From Leptodactylus fallax (lineage: Eukaryota; Chordata; Amphibia; Anura; Leptodactylidae), in the NCBI GenBank assembly GCA_947044405.1, contig CAMRHE010000012.1, positions 12,106,001 to 12,170,000 on the forward strand: DNA of 64,000 nucleotides, read 5' to 3'. Below are positions 24,261 to 35,699 of this stretch, piece by piece; the first letter of the stretch is position 1; every line of letters begins with the position of its first letter. Position numbers and translations under genes: made by a program. A model generated the notes under the pieces. The model made no database searches and was not told the DNA's origin. It saw only the letters and a program-made list of their open reading frames with translations.

Positions 24261-26055
24261 TTAAATGTAATCTGCCAGCTTTGGCTGTCCTATAAACATC
24301 TTATCTTAAGTGGTGAAGGTGAAAGAGTAGACTTTCAGTGTGAACAGAAACTGACCATCTATAACAATGAGTGCAAATAAAAAGTGAACTGTCACTTATA
24401 GCAACCAATTAAGTTGCAGTTGTCACTTTTTTAGTGCAAGTATTAAAATACAAGAAGCCACCTAATTGGTCGTTTTGGCAGCATTTCAATGTTTTTTGCA
24501 CTGCTTAGTAACCTCACTCTGTACAATGTTTAATACTGACCTTTTTCTATCTTTTCTATTTCTTTTGTTGCCTGGTATTCTTAGATTCTGAGTATCCAAG
24601 TATTCCTAAGCCTGAATCCACATTAGTAGGCAAGCAATATCATACTTATTTCCGGCCAGTTGTCCTATTCCTGAGCCTGAAACAAACAATGACAAAGCTG
24701 TACATAGCTGTAGAGGAAAATGCATGTAGTGCTTTAGATTCCCAACCTCATATTTAAATAGGAAGCTATGAGATCAGTTTTGTTACTGGTTTTCCTTCTG
24801 GGGCAGGCATGTATTAAAATAGATTTACATGTAAAAAAAATTAAAAACATTGCATTACTGTGTATATTTATAGAAACCTTGCAATATTAGTTAATTTGCA
24901 CCTTTGTACTTGGTATACTTGGTACCACAATAGTACGTTTTATATAGCTCCAACATATTCTGGAACACTGTACAATTTGGTAAAGCAATAAACAAGGTAA
25001 CTGATAAATAATGAAAACAAATGAAGACCAAGAGTTGGGAAATAGTTGTCAAGATTTATTACACCTTGTAGGCCATAAAAAGGCCTACAAGGTATAAAAA
25101 GTCGCAATTTATTTGTGCAAAACATGGTTCTTTTTAAAATCTGTGCCACCTTTGTTTCGTTGTCACTTAGGAACGTCAGTCTTCATAAATCTGCCCCAAT
25201 GTCTTTAAGAATCTCCACTGATTGCAAGAAGGAAGGGACTAACCTAAGTGTCCTTTCAGCTCAGAGGTGCTACTGCTGTTTGTCTCTTGACTTGAATGGA
25301 TATACTGGGCAGATTTATGAAGATCGGCCAGTATTCATAGCCCTGCAGAAAGCGGAGGATGGAAGATGGAGATACACGTCTCTTTATAAATGAGGGATGT
25401 GTGCCTGGGGAAAAATGTACACCAGCTCATAGCTGGTATATATTTCTCCCAGATTTCTGTCATAAATTATAGTCAAACTGGTAGGGCTGATGGCGCCGCT
25501 CCCTACACACCTTTGCCACAACTCCTTTTTCAGAAAGTGGCGAAGCTGGTGCAGATTTTAAAAAGTTGCCATTTTTTTGCGCTAAACCATGTTTTTCGCA
25601 CAAAATTATGACTTTTTCTGCTTTGTACACCACAAGGCATAGTAAAACTTGGCCAATATGTATATGCAGTGGGTTGTTCAGACATCCAGCCCTCATTGGA
25701 TCCTATATGCACAACCACAACATGTGGTTATAGGTGTAGTCCTCATAGTCACAAAATTCTTTAAGTATCATATTTTCCCCAGTCTAATAAAAGCTGCAGA
25801 AAAGAGAATATATTTATATAAGATATCATTAGGGGAGAGTTTGGTAGCCAACCATTGTAAATTAGTGGGTCCATTAGTGGGTCAGTTACCTGATTGGAAC
25901 CTATTGTTATTTTTCACTTGAGAGCCAGAATGGTAGCATAAATATTCACAATAGCCGTTAAAAACATGTGTTTATACAGTATATTCTATATTACACTGTC
26001 AGATGGAATATAATATTACTAAAGTATTGGCTTTTAGAGAATTCGGATGTGTTTA

Positions 26056-26420
26056 GGCTGAGTTCACACCAGCGTTGGCTCTCCGTACGGGATTCCGTTC
26101 CCCTCTCCGCTTGAAAATTCCATTCCCCTCTCCGCATTTTTCGCCCTTTTCGGGCGGAAACTGAGCGGAAACCACAAGGACCCCATTATAGTCTATGGCA
26201 GGGGTCTGCAACCTTCGGCACTCCAGCTGCTGTGATACTACAACTCCCAACATGCTCCATTCACTTCCATAGGAGTTCCAAAAACAGCAGAGCACATATG
26301 CATGCTGGGAGTTGTAGTTTTACAACAGCTGGAGTGCCGGAGGTTGCCTACCCCTGGTCTATGGGGTCCACGGGTTATCGTGGGTAACTGCTTTTTTAAG
26401 CGGATTAGGTTTCCGTTGGG
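26056..26420. mobile_element. Harbinger-like MITE, right end lost, with nested hAT MITE
   Basis: The left end ggctgagttcacaccagcg follows TTA at 26053-26055. The interior (ccgttcccctctccg; cccattatagtctatgg; ttaagcggattaggtttccg) resembles the complete relative at 44604-44825. The matching right terminus is not present; similarity fades after about 26415. A 158-bp hAT-like MITE lies inside it. Confidence 0.6.
26199..26356. mobile_element. hAT-like MITE with exact 8-bp target duplication
   Basis: Ends caggggtctgcaaccttcgg and ccggaggttgcctacccctg are inverted. GTCTATGG occurs at both 26191-26198 and 26357-26364, an exact 8-bp duplication as made by hAT transposases. The core has actacaactcccaacatgct and its inverse catgctgggagttgtagttt. 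There is no ORF. Confidence 0.88.
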
Positions 26421-26690
26421 GTTGTCTTCTGTTTGACCTTTTTGATCAATTATTGTGTCTGAACACATTAGAGAATCCTTTTGGACTATTGTCTGTGGAC
26501 CCATTCTTATATATTGGTAATCATAATACATTTTATTCATATGTCCAACATATTTTGCAGCACTTTGCAAATCATAGGGTTTACGTACAGACAAAAATGA
26601 GATATTACAGTGTAATAAATCAATTCACACAATAGGAGTGTTCGCAAGATCTTACAATCTAGACCCGACAATTTTATGATAAAGGTTATT

Positions 26691-27420
26691 TTAACCCCCT
26701 CCTTCCGCAGGCATTTTCCGATTTTTGTTTTTGACTCCCCAACTTTCAAAAGCCATAACTTTTTTATTTTTTATTTCATAGAGCCACATGAGGTCTTAAT
26801 TTTTTTATTTTTGTACTTTGTAGTGGTACTTTTTAATATTCCATACGATGTACTGGGAAGCTGGAAAAAAAATGCAGAATGTGGTGTAACTGGAGAAAAA
26901 CTGCTTCTTTTTTTTTTACGATTTTCTTACAGGCTTTGATTTTACGGTGCTCGCTGTGCAGCCAAAATGGCATATCACCTGTATTCTATGGGTGGGAACG
27001 ATTATGGTGATGCCAAATTAATAGAGTTTTTTTACATTTTAACCCCTTAAAAATCCAAGACTTTGCAAAAAAAAATTCTTGAAGTCACCATATTTTGATA
27101 CCTGCAACTTTTTAATATTTCCTTAGATAGGGGGTGCATAAGGTGCCTTTTTTTGAAGGGCCAGATGTACTTTTTATTTATATCAATTTGGGGAATGTCT
27201 GTTGCTTTGATCGCTTTTTATCTAAATTTTTATGGGAGGCGAAACAGCAGAAAAATGGCGGTTCAGCTCTATAATATTCTTTCCGCTACGGCTCACTCAT
27301 TCACTGTATGGGAAAAATATTTTTATAAGTTTGTATACCGGGCATTTTTTGACACATGGATAAATAATTTGTATATGTTTCACTTTCTTTGTGTACCTTT
27401 ATATGTATTGTAGGGAAAGG
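26691..27420. repeat. T-rich frog-type repeat starting ttttaacccc
   Basis: It starts with ttaaccccctccttccgcag and contains phrases such as agccacatgaggtcttaat, ggtgatgccaaatt and aaatggcggtt. These recur at 7260-7510 and 8720-8940, so it is probably a fragment of the same large TTAA-type element. I cannot define its right end. Confidence 0.45.
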
Positions 27421-28506
27421 GAATGGATCTCATCCACACCAAAATGATGGCACCCATATGCAACTGGGACAGTAGCACCTGCTTTGACTGAGGCAACAGG
27501 GGAGTTAATGCCCACAATCAGTGCGGGCACTGATTGCAGGTATTGCCGCCGAGTCTCCACTGTATAATACAGTGGAGAACAGGTGGCAATGGCAGATGCT
27601 CATATTGAAATACCCAACATCCGCCGGAAAAGCGTTAGTTACACAAATAAATAGAGTTGTATGAGCTGTCACCAGGCAGTGTCCTCTTTAAAAAGGTGCT
27701 GACTGGTGGCTTCCTCTTCATAAATCAGTCGGAAAGTTCCTGTGCCAGAATAGAAATATACAGCAGTTAGGAACTGCTGTAAATTTCTATTAAAACGCCA
27801 GAAAACTTTTGTGAGTTATACTGAATCTGTCGGGCCAAGGCATCCCTGCCATGGGCAGCCCCGCTCTACCCACATTTGCACAATGTGGCATGCATGGCAT
27901 GGAAACGGGGGTTGTAACACACGTTTGGCACAAGAAAGACGTAGTGGGATTGATGATTACTCCCCCTTTTTTTTCTGTACACACTCAAGTTTGCACAGCA
28001 AAATGGTTCTTTATGGGGGTGATCCTTCACATCCTCTCAAAGAAAAAAATATACAGGATACATGTACAGCCCCCAAAAAATACAAATAATGATGAAATAG
28101 CCCTAAATTATGTATTTTTTATACCTGGCATTACATCAGCATATCACACAGAATCAGTCATAGACTAGGCCGACTTCTCGGAAGTTTTCACTGTATTCAT
28201 TTAATTTTCCATAGAAGTTTGCTCCATCCTTACCTTTTTAGACTTTTTGGGTCTTTACATATTACTGTACATTTTCAGACAGAAGATTTTTTTCAGTTGA
28301 CTATTATCCTATGTAAATGGCCCTCTTCCCATCCCTTTTTATGTTTTTATTTCTTATTCTTTTTGCTTCTCAGAGAGGAAATTATAAGAACCTTTACTGG
28401 CCATTTAAACTATCAATAGGCCAGGTTTACTAAGCTAAATAACTTAGAATTCTGGGGGCATGGATTAGCAGTTAAGGTGCGTGGTTTCAGATGTACCAAT
28501 ATGTAG

Positions 28507-28771
28507 CAAAACCCCACGTAAAACACATTGTTTATTTATTTATTTCACTTACTTGTACTGTATAGCGCCAACATTGTCGCTGTTCCATAGAGCACTCACA
28601 ATCTTAATTTCCTATCAGTAAGTGTATGGCGTGTGGAAGGAAACCCACACAAACATGGGGAGAACATACAAACTCCTTACAGATGTTATTCTTAGTTGGA
28701 TTCAAATCCAGGACCCCAGCACTGCAAGGCAACAATGCTACCACTGAGCCATTGTGATGCCCTGTTGTTGT
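28507..28771 (-). mobile_element. tRNA-derived SINE, antisense (V-SINE-like)
   Basis: Read on the - strand, it starts near 28771 with gggcatcacaatggctcagt ggtagcattg, a polymerase III A-box region. A B-box follows (ggatttgaatcc at about 28695-28706), then the conserved central domain (ttgtatgttctccccatgtt tgtgtgggtttcctt), then a tail with ttggcgctatacagtac and aataaataaa. This is the order of the vertebrate V-SINE type. The tail resembles the LINE tail at 4740-4800, consistent with shared retrotransposition machinery. No flanking duplication was identified. Confidence 0.8.
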
Positions 28772-29079
28772 TAACTGTATTGCAACTTTAGGCTTCTTGT
28801 TCTTACTGTAAGATGTCTAAATATTAGATAGAATAAGTAAATCTGCTCCAAGAGCTTCTGTTTTCCCATTGCTGAAAGTTCTCTGTTATGTGTCTATTTT
28901 TGGGGGATTTAATTTTGTATTTAAAAATGTGCACCCCAGTGGGACAATACTTTAGGTAACTGCTTGCTGGGCAATCCCTTTTTGTTAGAAAGGTCCCCAG
29001 GTGATAAGCTAATCCCAGGATGTTTTGCTGCTGGTACCTTTATGAATCAGCTAAACTCTGTAATAAGTGTTTCATTCCC

Positions 29080-29350
29080 CCTGCTGAATAGGTGGTAACT
29101 TTCTGATCGGTGGTTACCTGACCTCTGGGACACCCACCGATAACAAGACCCAAGTTTGAATGCAAGCAGGAGGAATGCATGCTGCAGTTCCATTAATTTC
29201 CTTAGGGCCACCGGAGATAGCCGAAGCACAGTATATGGTTATCTCTTGTGGCCATATTGAAATGAATGGGGCAGGGTTACACATTTCCCAGCGTTTGGAC
29301 CCCACCGATCAGCAAGTTACTCCCTATTCTGTAGAGAGGGGGTAGCTTGT
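29080..29350. mobile_element. Foldback MITE, degenerate
   Basis: aataggtggtaactttctga tcggtgg at the left is mirrored by ccaccgatcagcaagttact ccctatt at the right. The inner ccattaatttccttag / tgaaatgaatgg parts also pair loosely. It looks like the same style as 3185-3470. Confidence 0.55.
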
Positions 29351-29670
29351 TCCAACCGGAATACCTTTTCCTTTTATAATTTTGGCAATGTGCACTTCTG
29401 TCTGATCCTGTATAATGAGAGAAACTCTTTTCAGCCCCTCTCCACACTGACTGATCAGTAAGGGTATTGAATAGAAGACCTCCATCTATAAATAAAGAAA
29501 TTTCTTCTATGTCAGATAACACCTTTAAATATAGTACTTTTTGCTCACATCTATTATGTCAAACAGAAAGAATTATTGTAGCAGGAAGTTGAAGAGTATA
29601 GTGTTGAACATTTTGCTCAAACTAGCGCTAACACCACTATAACTTGTATCTTTTAGTTGGAATTATTTAA

Positions 29671-30134
29671 AGGGAGTCTATCATTAAAAATGTTAATTTT
29701 AAACTGTGGACAGTGTAATGTAGCCTTTATAAAGGCTGTTCCAGTCATACCTTTGTTTTTAAGATCCCCCTGATAGTTTTCAAATAATTCGGCTTTTTAT
29801 CTTTATGTTAATTAGGTCCAGGGAGCACAGGGGGCGCTAGCGTTGGTCTGGGAGCAGAGCCAGACACGGTCGAACGTCACAGCTCCAAGTGACGCAGCTA
29901 GGAAGAGGAGCTGGGGGACAGCACATACTTGAAAAGAGGCATTGATGTCTATGACGCGGTTGTGCTCTCAGACCCTGTGCTCCCTGGACCTAATTAACAT
30001 AAAGATAAAAAGCCAAATTATTTGAAAACTAGCGAGAGGATCTTAAAAACAAAGATATGACTGGAATAGCCTTTATAAAGGATACATCACACTGTCCACA
30101 GTTTACAATGAACACTTTTAATGATAGACTCCAT
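29671..30134. mobile_element. TTAA-flanked foldback MITE, 464 bp
   Basis: The arms are nearly perfect inverted copies for about 180 bp: agggagtctatcattaaaa, cctttataaaggctgttcca, aattaggtccagggagcaca and their complements at the right. TTAA occurs at 29667-29670 and 30135-30138. The centre is a GC-rich spacer with CpGs. There is no ORF. Confidence 0.85.
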
Positions 30135-30540
30135 TTAAACGCTGGCTGATAACAACTGAGGCAAAGAAAATACAATGCAAATTTTTTTCTTTCTAGATCA
30201 TGGTCAGCAATTTGTCAATACATGACCATATATGAAAATAATTGGCACCTACCCTGTAACTATAGTTTCCAGTGTTAAATTTAACTTTCTCATCATAGGA
30301 TCCCCAGGATATGCTATTTGGCTGGGACTCCACCTATCGCTGCTGTGGTGCAGGTGCCATCTTTATTCTAAGTGACTGCATATCCTAGTGATATTCTAGC
30401 ACTTTTTATGATGGGAAAACACCTTAGAATATTTCCAAGGGTCAACTTTTTAATCACATTTTTGTGACAGTTGAAAATAGAATAAATATACAGCTGTTGT
30501 GTTTTAGACTCTAGACTCTAAATTCTTCTCTTTTCTTTAG

Positions 30541-30633
30541 TGTACTTCAGTGCTCAGAAAGTATCATCTCCGGAGACACTTCAGGGAGTTATCAGTGTTC
30601 CGTTTGCAATACCTTCTTCGGCTCAGCGTTGAG
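30541..30633 (+). CDS. prdm5: PRDM5 exon d: end of finger 2, start of finger 3
   Basis: A 93-base exon, too short for a long-ORF scan. It follows a strong polypyrimidine tract (ttctcttttctttag) ending at 30540. It completes the His codon of finger 2, continues VLQCSESIISGDTSGSYQC, and begins finger 3 with CSVCNTFFGSAL, ending in phase 2 at a Ser codon. The donor is gttttg at 30634. The joined sequence QRHVLQC...YQCSVCN matches PRDM5 in order and spacing. The linker between fingers 2 and 3 is a few residues shorter than I recall for mammals. Frame arithmetic (1 + 90 + 2 bases) agrees with both neighbours. Confidence 0.9.
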
Positions 30634-31021
30634 GTTTTGTTTTTGAATTACTGAACCACTGTCTAATTTCTGGCTTCCCTTTTTGCATGCCTGCTTTCAA
30701 GCTTCTTCTTCTTCTTTTTTGACATCTAACCAAGAAAAAGAAGTTCCTCCTTACCTCCTATTTAGGTAATGCACGTGTTAGTTTGTGTTCATATTATGCA
30801 CGTGTTACCTTGTGTTCATACTATAAAGCAGTGGTCTCTATAGTTGCGGCTCTATAGCTGTTGTAATCATACCACTCTCAGCATGCTGGGAATTGTGGTT
30901 TTGCCGCAACTGGAGACCACAGCTTGAAGTCAACTGCTATAAGGCATGCTCGATTGAAACTGTGCAGATTCACACAATCCTTCCCTTATTTATTGTTAAT
31001 CTTTCATTTTCTTTATTACAG
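30634..31021. other. Short intron between exons d and e
   Basis: A 388-bp intron. About a quarter of it is the hAT-like MITE at 30829-30922; the rest holds a purine-rich stretch (aagaaaaagaagttcc) and the exon e acceptor tract. Confidence 0.8.
30829..30922. mobile_element. hAT-like MITE, 94 bp, in the 388-bp intron
   Basis: The ends cagtggtctctatagttgcg and gccgcaactggagaccacag are inverted. The core agcatgctgggaattgtggt resembles that of 26199-26356, so it is probably a related family. I could not find a clean 8-bp duplication. Confidence 0.6.
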
Positions 31022-31140
31022 CTTTGACCAGCACAAAGAAGCTTGTAAAGGCGATGTGAGATTTATATGCAAGTCTGATAGTTGTGGAAAGAAATTTAGA
31101 AGCAAAGATGCCCTAAAAAAGCACAAAGAAAATGTGCACG
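31022..31140 (+). CDS. prdm5: PRDM5 exon e: end of finger 3, finger 4
   Basis: The exon enters in phase 2 and encodes [10 protein letters not shown], which gives the His and Cys ligands of finger 3 (C-x2-C-x12-H-x4-C). It continues [20 protein letters not shown] and LKKHKENVH, finger 4 with an unusual C-x4-C spacing (CKSDSC) and H-x4-H, as in PRDM5. The acceptor is ttattacag at 31021. The donor gtatgt at 31141 is strong. It exits in phase 1 after one base of a Gly codon that exon f completes. The intron between exons d and e is only 388 bases and contains a 94-base hAT-like MITE. Confidence 0.94.
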
Positions 31141-33128
31141 GTATGTTGTATAATCAAATGAACAAAATTAGAACTTACATATACCTACATGGTATTACAC
31201 CTTATTCAGAGCACCTGGCACCAAAATGTTGTTTTTCTATGTATGTGGAGCATTATTATGGAATCATAAGTTTATTTTGCTGTATGTGATTGTAGGTTTC
31301 TTCTAGTAATATACACAACCTGTCCTGAATTTTATTTATGTACCTTAAAAGGACATTGTCGCTTTAAGGTTGTCATGCCTACAAGTCAAGCTCTAGCTGG
31401 GTGTTCTCAGCCAGTCAGAACTTTGAGACACAGAGCCAACCTCATTGTCCAATACAAAGCTGAGGCAGGGTATTAAACCTGGCATTGAGCCTTGCCTGTG
31501 GTAACGTTTGTATTTTGGCTCTGTATTCTCAGAATTTACCTTGTTTTCTGCTAATTCCCTGGTTACTGATATTGGTTTGCTCTCCTGTTTACTCGTGTTT
31601 TCTTGCTGATTTGTCTTTATTGTGAAGACCCTGGCTTGGACTCTGGTAACCTTCTTCTGTAGTTTTGGATATTCCCATATTGCCCTTGTTTTTAACCCTG
31701 ACTTTTGTATTATTCTCTTGGTTTCTGAATTGGTCCTTAGTTTGCAAGTGCACCTGTTTTCTGGTATTTACCCTGGGGTTGCAACCTGGGTCCTGAACCA
31801 GCCAAGTCCATCCTGCCTTATGGCAAGCTCAAGTGGGTTTGTAGAGTCAACCTTAGGCTCTACAAACCCAGGTGGTGTTGAATTATAGGTAGCCGGTTTT
31901 ACTTGATGTCTTTTGTCCTATTAGTTACCTGCTGCATATTAGGACATTGCTTAGACAGCAATTCCATCAGCTGGGGTCTAGTTTATGCTACAATTCTATA
32001 ACAGTCATCGGTAGCAGTTGGTGCAGCTTTCAGGACCTGTTGGTGACAACATCCTCATAATCTGGGGTCCTGTCAGATATATACAGTAGTAGTATGAACT
32101 CTGCAGTGTTTTGCAGAAGCCGGAAATAGACATGGGAGCAGTTACTAGAAATGGTTGATAGCCTCCGCAACAGCAGATTTTGAATCTATTTTGATACATT
32201 AAAGTGCAGCATAATGTAGCCCAGTGGTGCTCAACCTGGAGTACATATACCCCAGGGTGTATGCCCCACAGTCCCCTGGAGTATGCTAAGAACCTGCCCA
32301 GGATGGACGTCTGTGTATGCGCAGATATCCGTCCTGGGCGGTGGGGACCTGCATGCAGAATAGCATGTCATATAGACATCTGAAGGTGTGGGGACACTGT
32401 GGTGGCCATTATGTTACACATGGGATCACTGTGGGGGCCATTATATAACTGTTAAGTCATTTATAAGAGATCCCTACTTTGGGCGTACTCAGTTGGGAAT
32501 TTTTGGGGCTACTTTGCATGAAAAGTTGAAAAAAAAAACACTGATGTAGCCTATAGCACTTGATATTTTGTGAACAGCTTTAAGCAGGAAGGTATGACAC
32601 ATATTTGCTGAATTCTATAGCTCTCAATTAGTGTGCATTTATTTTACTAAACACATTGGGGTAAATTTATTAAGACTGGCCTCTTTATAAATCTGTCTGC
32701 ACCAAAATGGTAATCTATGCCAGTTAGGAGCTGGTGTAAATTTCCATTGTAACTCATACCAGAAAATTGACGTGAGTTATAATAAATCTGTCCAACCGAG
32801 GCGTGGACCACCCATCAGGCCTTTGAGGCGCACGTACCTTAGTATCATCTGGCATAGAGGGATTAATGAATTTGCTCCATTTTCTGGTCTTTTAAATTGT
32901 CCAGGTTTCTTGTGTCTGCCATCTAATATCTATACATCTATATGTATAGGTATAAATGCCTTTGAATTATTAATGACACACTAAGTCACTTTCTCTCTAA
33001 GATGAAATACTAATTTACAAGGGCCTTCTCTTCATGGACACATTGATGTATTATTTCCACTTTTGTTATTGTCCATGATGTGTTAAGAGTTCTATGATTT
33101 ATTGTTTGTGAAAATAATGGTGTCTTAA

Positions 33129-33981
33129 AGAAGTCTATCACCACCCACAAGCATATTCAACTGCTACTACTGCATTACAAAGCATATTACAGTGATAAAC
33201 AGCATACCTTTGTTGCGTATGTCACTTTTGTAGATTTAGAGACAAAATCACTTTGAAGTCTTGTATAAATGAGGCAGTTGGTGCACGGGAGGCGGGCCTT
33301 CAGCCCTGGGATCACTATTCTTGCTGCTTAAGTAGGGTGGGTGATCAACTCCCACCTCATGGGGTGACACAGACAGGACATGGTAGGAGTCTGAGTGGCA
33401 AGAACTTTGCTTCAGAAAACTGAAGGCCCACCTCCCCTCAGCGCACCAACTGCCTCATAAGACTTTAAGGGTATGTTCACACGGAGTTTTTTGGAGGCAG
33501 AAAAAATCAGCTTCAGGAATTAGGAAATGGTTTTTGGACGCGATTTTTGACCTGACGCGGTTTTCTGACGCGGTTTCTCGACGCGGATGCAGGATGTCGT
33601 TTACACCCCTTTGGTGTTGGCCTAGGAACTCACCTTCAAAAAACCGTGTCGTGGTTTTGGACTCAGTTTTTGCAAAAACCGCGTTGCATTTTTTCCGCCT
33701 CCCATTGAATCCCATTTGGTTTTTCCTGGCGGAATCTGCCTGAAGATAGGTCATGTCGCTTTTTTTTTTCTACTAGCGGAAAAAAAACGCTACTGACTCC
33801 CATTGAAATGAATGGGAGGAGTTTTTTCAGGCGGATTCCGCGCCAAAATCCGCTGCCAAAAAACTCAGTGTGAACACAGCCTAAGAATTCAAAGTTGTTT
33901 TTCCCAATCTACAAAAATGACTTACATAACAGAGGTATGTTGTTTAGCATAATGTGTTCTATAACATGGTGGTGACAGCTA
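33129..33981. mobile_element. TTAA-type foldback element split by a MITE
   Basis: The left arm agaagtctatcaccaccc, then caaagcatattacagtgata, then cttttgtagatttagagaca and gcagttggtgcac, is inverted on the right as gcgcaccaactgcctcataa, then (after the inserted 33469-33881 element) tctacaaaaatgacttac and catggtggtgacag. TTAA is at 33125-33128. Removing the inserted element makes the right arm continuous. Confidence 0.75.
33469..33881. mobile_element. Harbinger-like MITE with TAA duplication, nested
   Basis: Ends gggtatgttcacacggagtt and aactcagtgtgaacacagcc are inverted, flanked by TAA at 33466-33468 and 33882-33884. The interior has repeated acgcggttttctgacgcggt type segments rich in CpG. 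It is 413 bp with no ORF. It lies inside the foldback at 33129-33981. Confidence 0.82.
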
Positions 33982-34669
33982 AATATTCTTCATGGAGGTA
34001 GATGACTCCCTTGACTGCCAAAACTTGTCTCTTTCTGGCTTTTTGCAATGTATTGTTATGTATGCTTTCTGAAGATAAAAACAGTGCGGGGTAGTCTAAG
34101 ATTTAGGAATAGCTTCACCTCTTTACAAAGGGTATGTTTAAAGTGTCAATGTAGCCCCCAACAGAGGTTATTCAGTGCAAACTTTTTTGTGGTGCACATC
34201 TATATAGAGAGTATACTGTACTAGAATTTTATATCCGGAACACAGGTTCTTATAATTCTCTTATGGACCCTAATTTTTATTTGCTTTAGCAGCTGTACTT
34301 GGCATTGAGTGTTAGTGTTTACTGGAAACCCAATCACTGTTGTCCTCATCAGTTACATTTCAATTTACTTTGTCCCACCCAACACATATATGCTAGATAT
34401 GTATTATATGTGTATATACACCCATACTATTATGGAAGCTTAAATACATTACTTTACATGTATTTGCATGACATTTCACCTGCTATTTACCTGTCCAGGA
34501 TACCAGTTTGTCAAAAGTCTTCAATGACATTTCATAATTAAATTGGATTTGTAGTACTCTACTTAGTTGACTTGTGACATTGTCTAAAGCTAAGACTTGA
34601 ATTGGATCGATCTGCAGTAGCAGATATAGACTTTTAAACAAGGGTTGCAGTGTTTCTGGAAAATAGCGG

Positions 34670-34810
34670 TTTCTCGTCTACTTCACTGGGGGACACAGCA
34701 CCATGGGTATAGACCTGGTCACTAGGAGACAAGACACTAGGAAAAAGCAAAAGCTGTTGGCTCCGCCTCCAGGCTATACCCTGCCACAGACACTGTGCAT
34801 GAATCAGTTT
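34670..34810 (+). repeat. DIRS left inverted terminal repeat
   Basis: It begins tttctcgtctacttcactgg and runs through ccgcctccaggctataccct to cactgtgcatgaatcagttt. The right repeat at 40393-40535 is its inverse almost base for base. The variant gtctacttcac here differs from gttgtattcac in the right copy, a useful tag for tracing the internal region. Confidence 0.93.
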
Positions 34811-35339
34811 GAAACCTAGTGTCATAGGAGGCAGACACGACCTGACTCAGGTCTTCTGTCTTGCATCGTTTTTATTTTTACCTTTCTTTCAGGTGCAGGG
34901 GGTAGTCAGCGTGTACGCCACACTAGTCAATACCCTCCTGCGGGCGCAGCGCTCTGCAAAAGAGCAGCCTCGCCGGTCACCCAGTCCCCACTCACCATTC
35001 GCCGCACCCCGAAAGCGGCCGGAGTACCGGTGACCCCACTCCCACGTGCGAGGTCCTACCGAGGGGGGTGACCCTGCGGCGCCTGAAGACGCCAGACTGG
35101 TGAGTATGAAAAGAATAGAAGGCAGGTGAGTATGAAAGTTACCTCAGCCCCTCTCCATCTCCCCTTCAGGCCCTCTCCACCTCCCCTTCAGGCCCTCTCA
35201 GCCCCTTAGTGCCATCTTCCAGGGGGACAATAGCATGAGTCCTGTTTAGGGGGGGCATCACAGGGTTCCCCAGAACTGGGCCTTAAATCTTAGTAAATAA
35301 GCCCCTTTTTTCTGGGGCGTTTTTGGGCTTTCTGGTTGT

Positions 35340-35580
35340 TCCTACCGAGCGGCCCCCCGTCGGGGGGGGGCACCCGGTTCCCCCCCCCGCTCGTGTGGGG
35401 ACCCCCTTTCCTGGCCCCCTGGTACCTTTTCCCAGGCCTCCGTGGAACCTCCGGAGTTCGCGGTCGCGCCGCGCCGCCGACGGTGCCTCGCGGTCGGCCG
35501 CGTTGAACGCGAGTCCGAGGCCTGGACGGGAACTAGGCCGCAACGGGCCCGTCCCCTTCCCAGGCTTTTCTGGTACCCAG
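35340..35580 (+). other. CpG-dense stretch in the DIRS 5' part
   Basis: Very GC-rich with many CpG dinucleotides (cggtcgcgccgcgccgccga; cgcggtcggccgcgttgaac), in contrast to the AT-rich intron. Open frames on both strands here reflect composition only. It could be the element's leader or promoter region, or a captured CpG island. Confidence 0.5.
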
Positions 35581-35699
35581 ACTCCGCCTAGGGCCTTCCA
35601 TTGGCCAGGGGGCTGTCCTGGCAAGCCATCCAGCCTGCCCAGTAGCTACTGAGCCTGTATTTTCCAGGGGAAGAGCTTTGCTCTCCTCATATTCTCTTT

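Larger units (their letters stand above)
24068..30540. other. Intron between exons c and d (6.5 kb)
   Basis: Repeats are listed separately. The remaining sequence (24265-26050 and 27420-28500 mainly) is AT-rich with short repeat scraps: a LINE/SINE tail fragment antisense at about 24930-24970 and 26528-26675 (atagctccaacatattctgg; aagatcttacaatctagacc). I see no exon or RNA gene in it. Confidence 0.65.

Noticed and set aside
28690..28771. Functional tRNA gene on the - strand
   Set aside because: A and B boxes are present, but the cloverleaf does not close, and the sequence continues into a SINE body.
32222..32420. Possible hAT end (cagtggtgctcaacctggag)
   Set aside because: The left end looks like a hAT terminus but I found no matching right end or 8-bp duplication.
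35283..35652. Overlapping Pro/Arg/Gly-rich frames on both strands
   Set aside because: GC-rich composition removes stop codons in several frames; nothing resembles a protein family.
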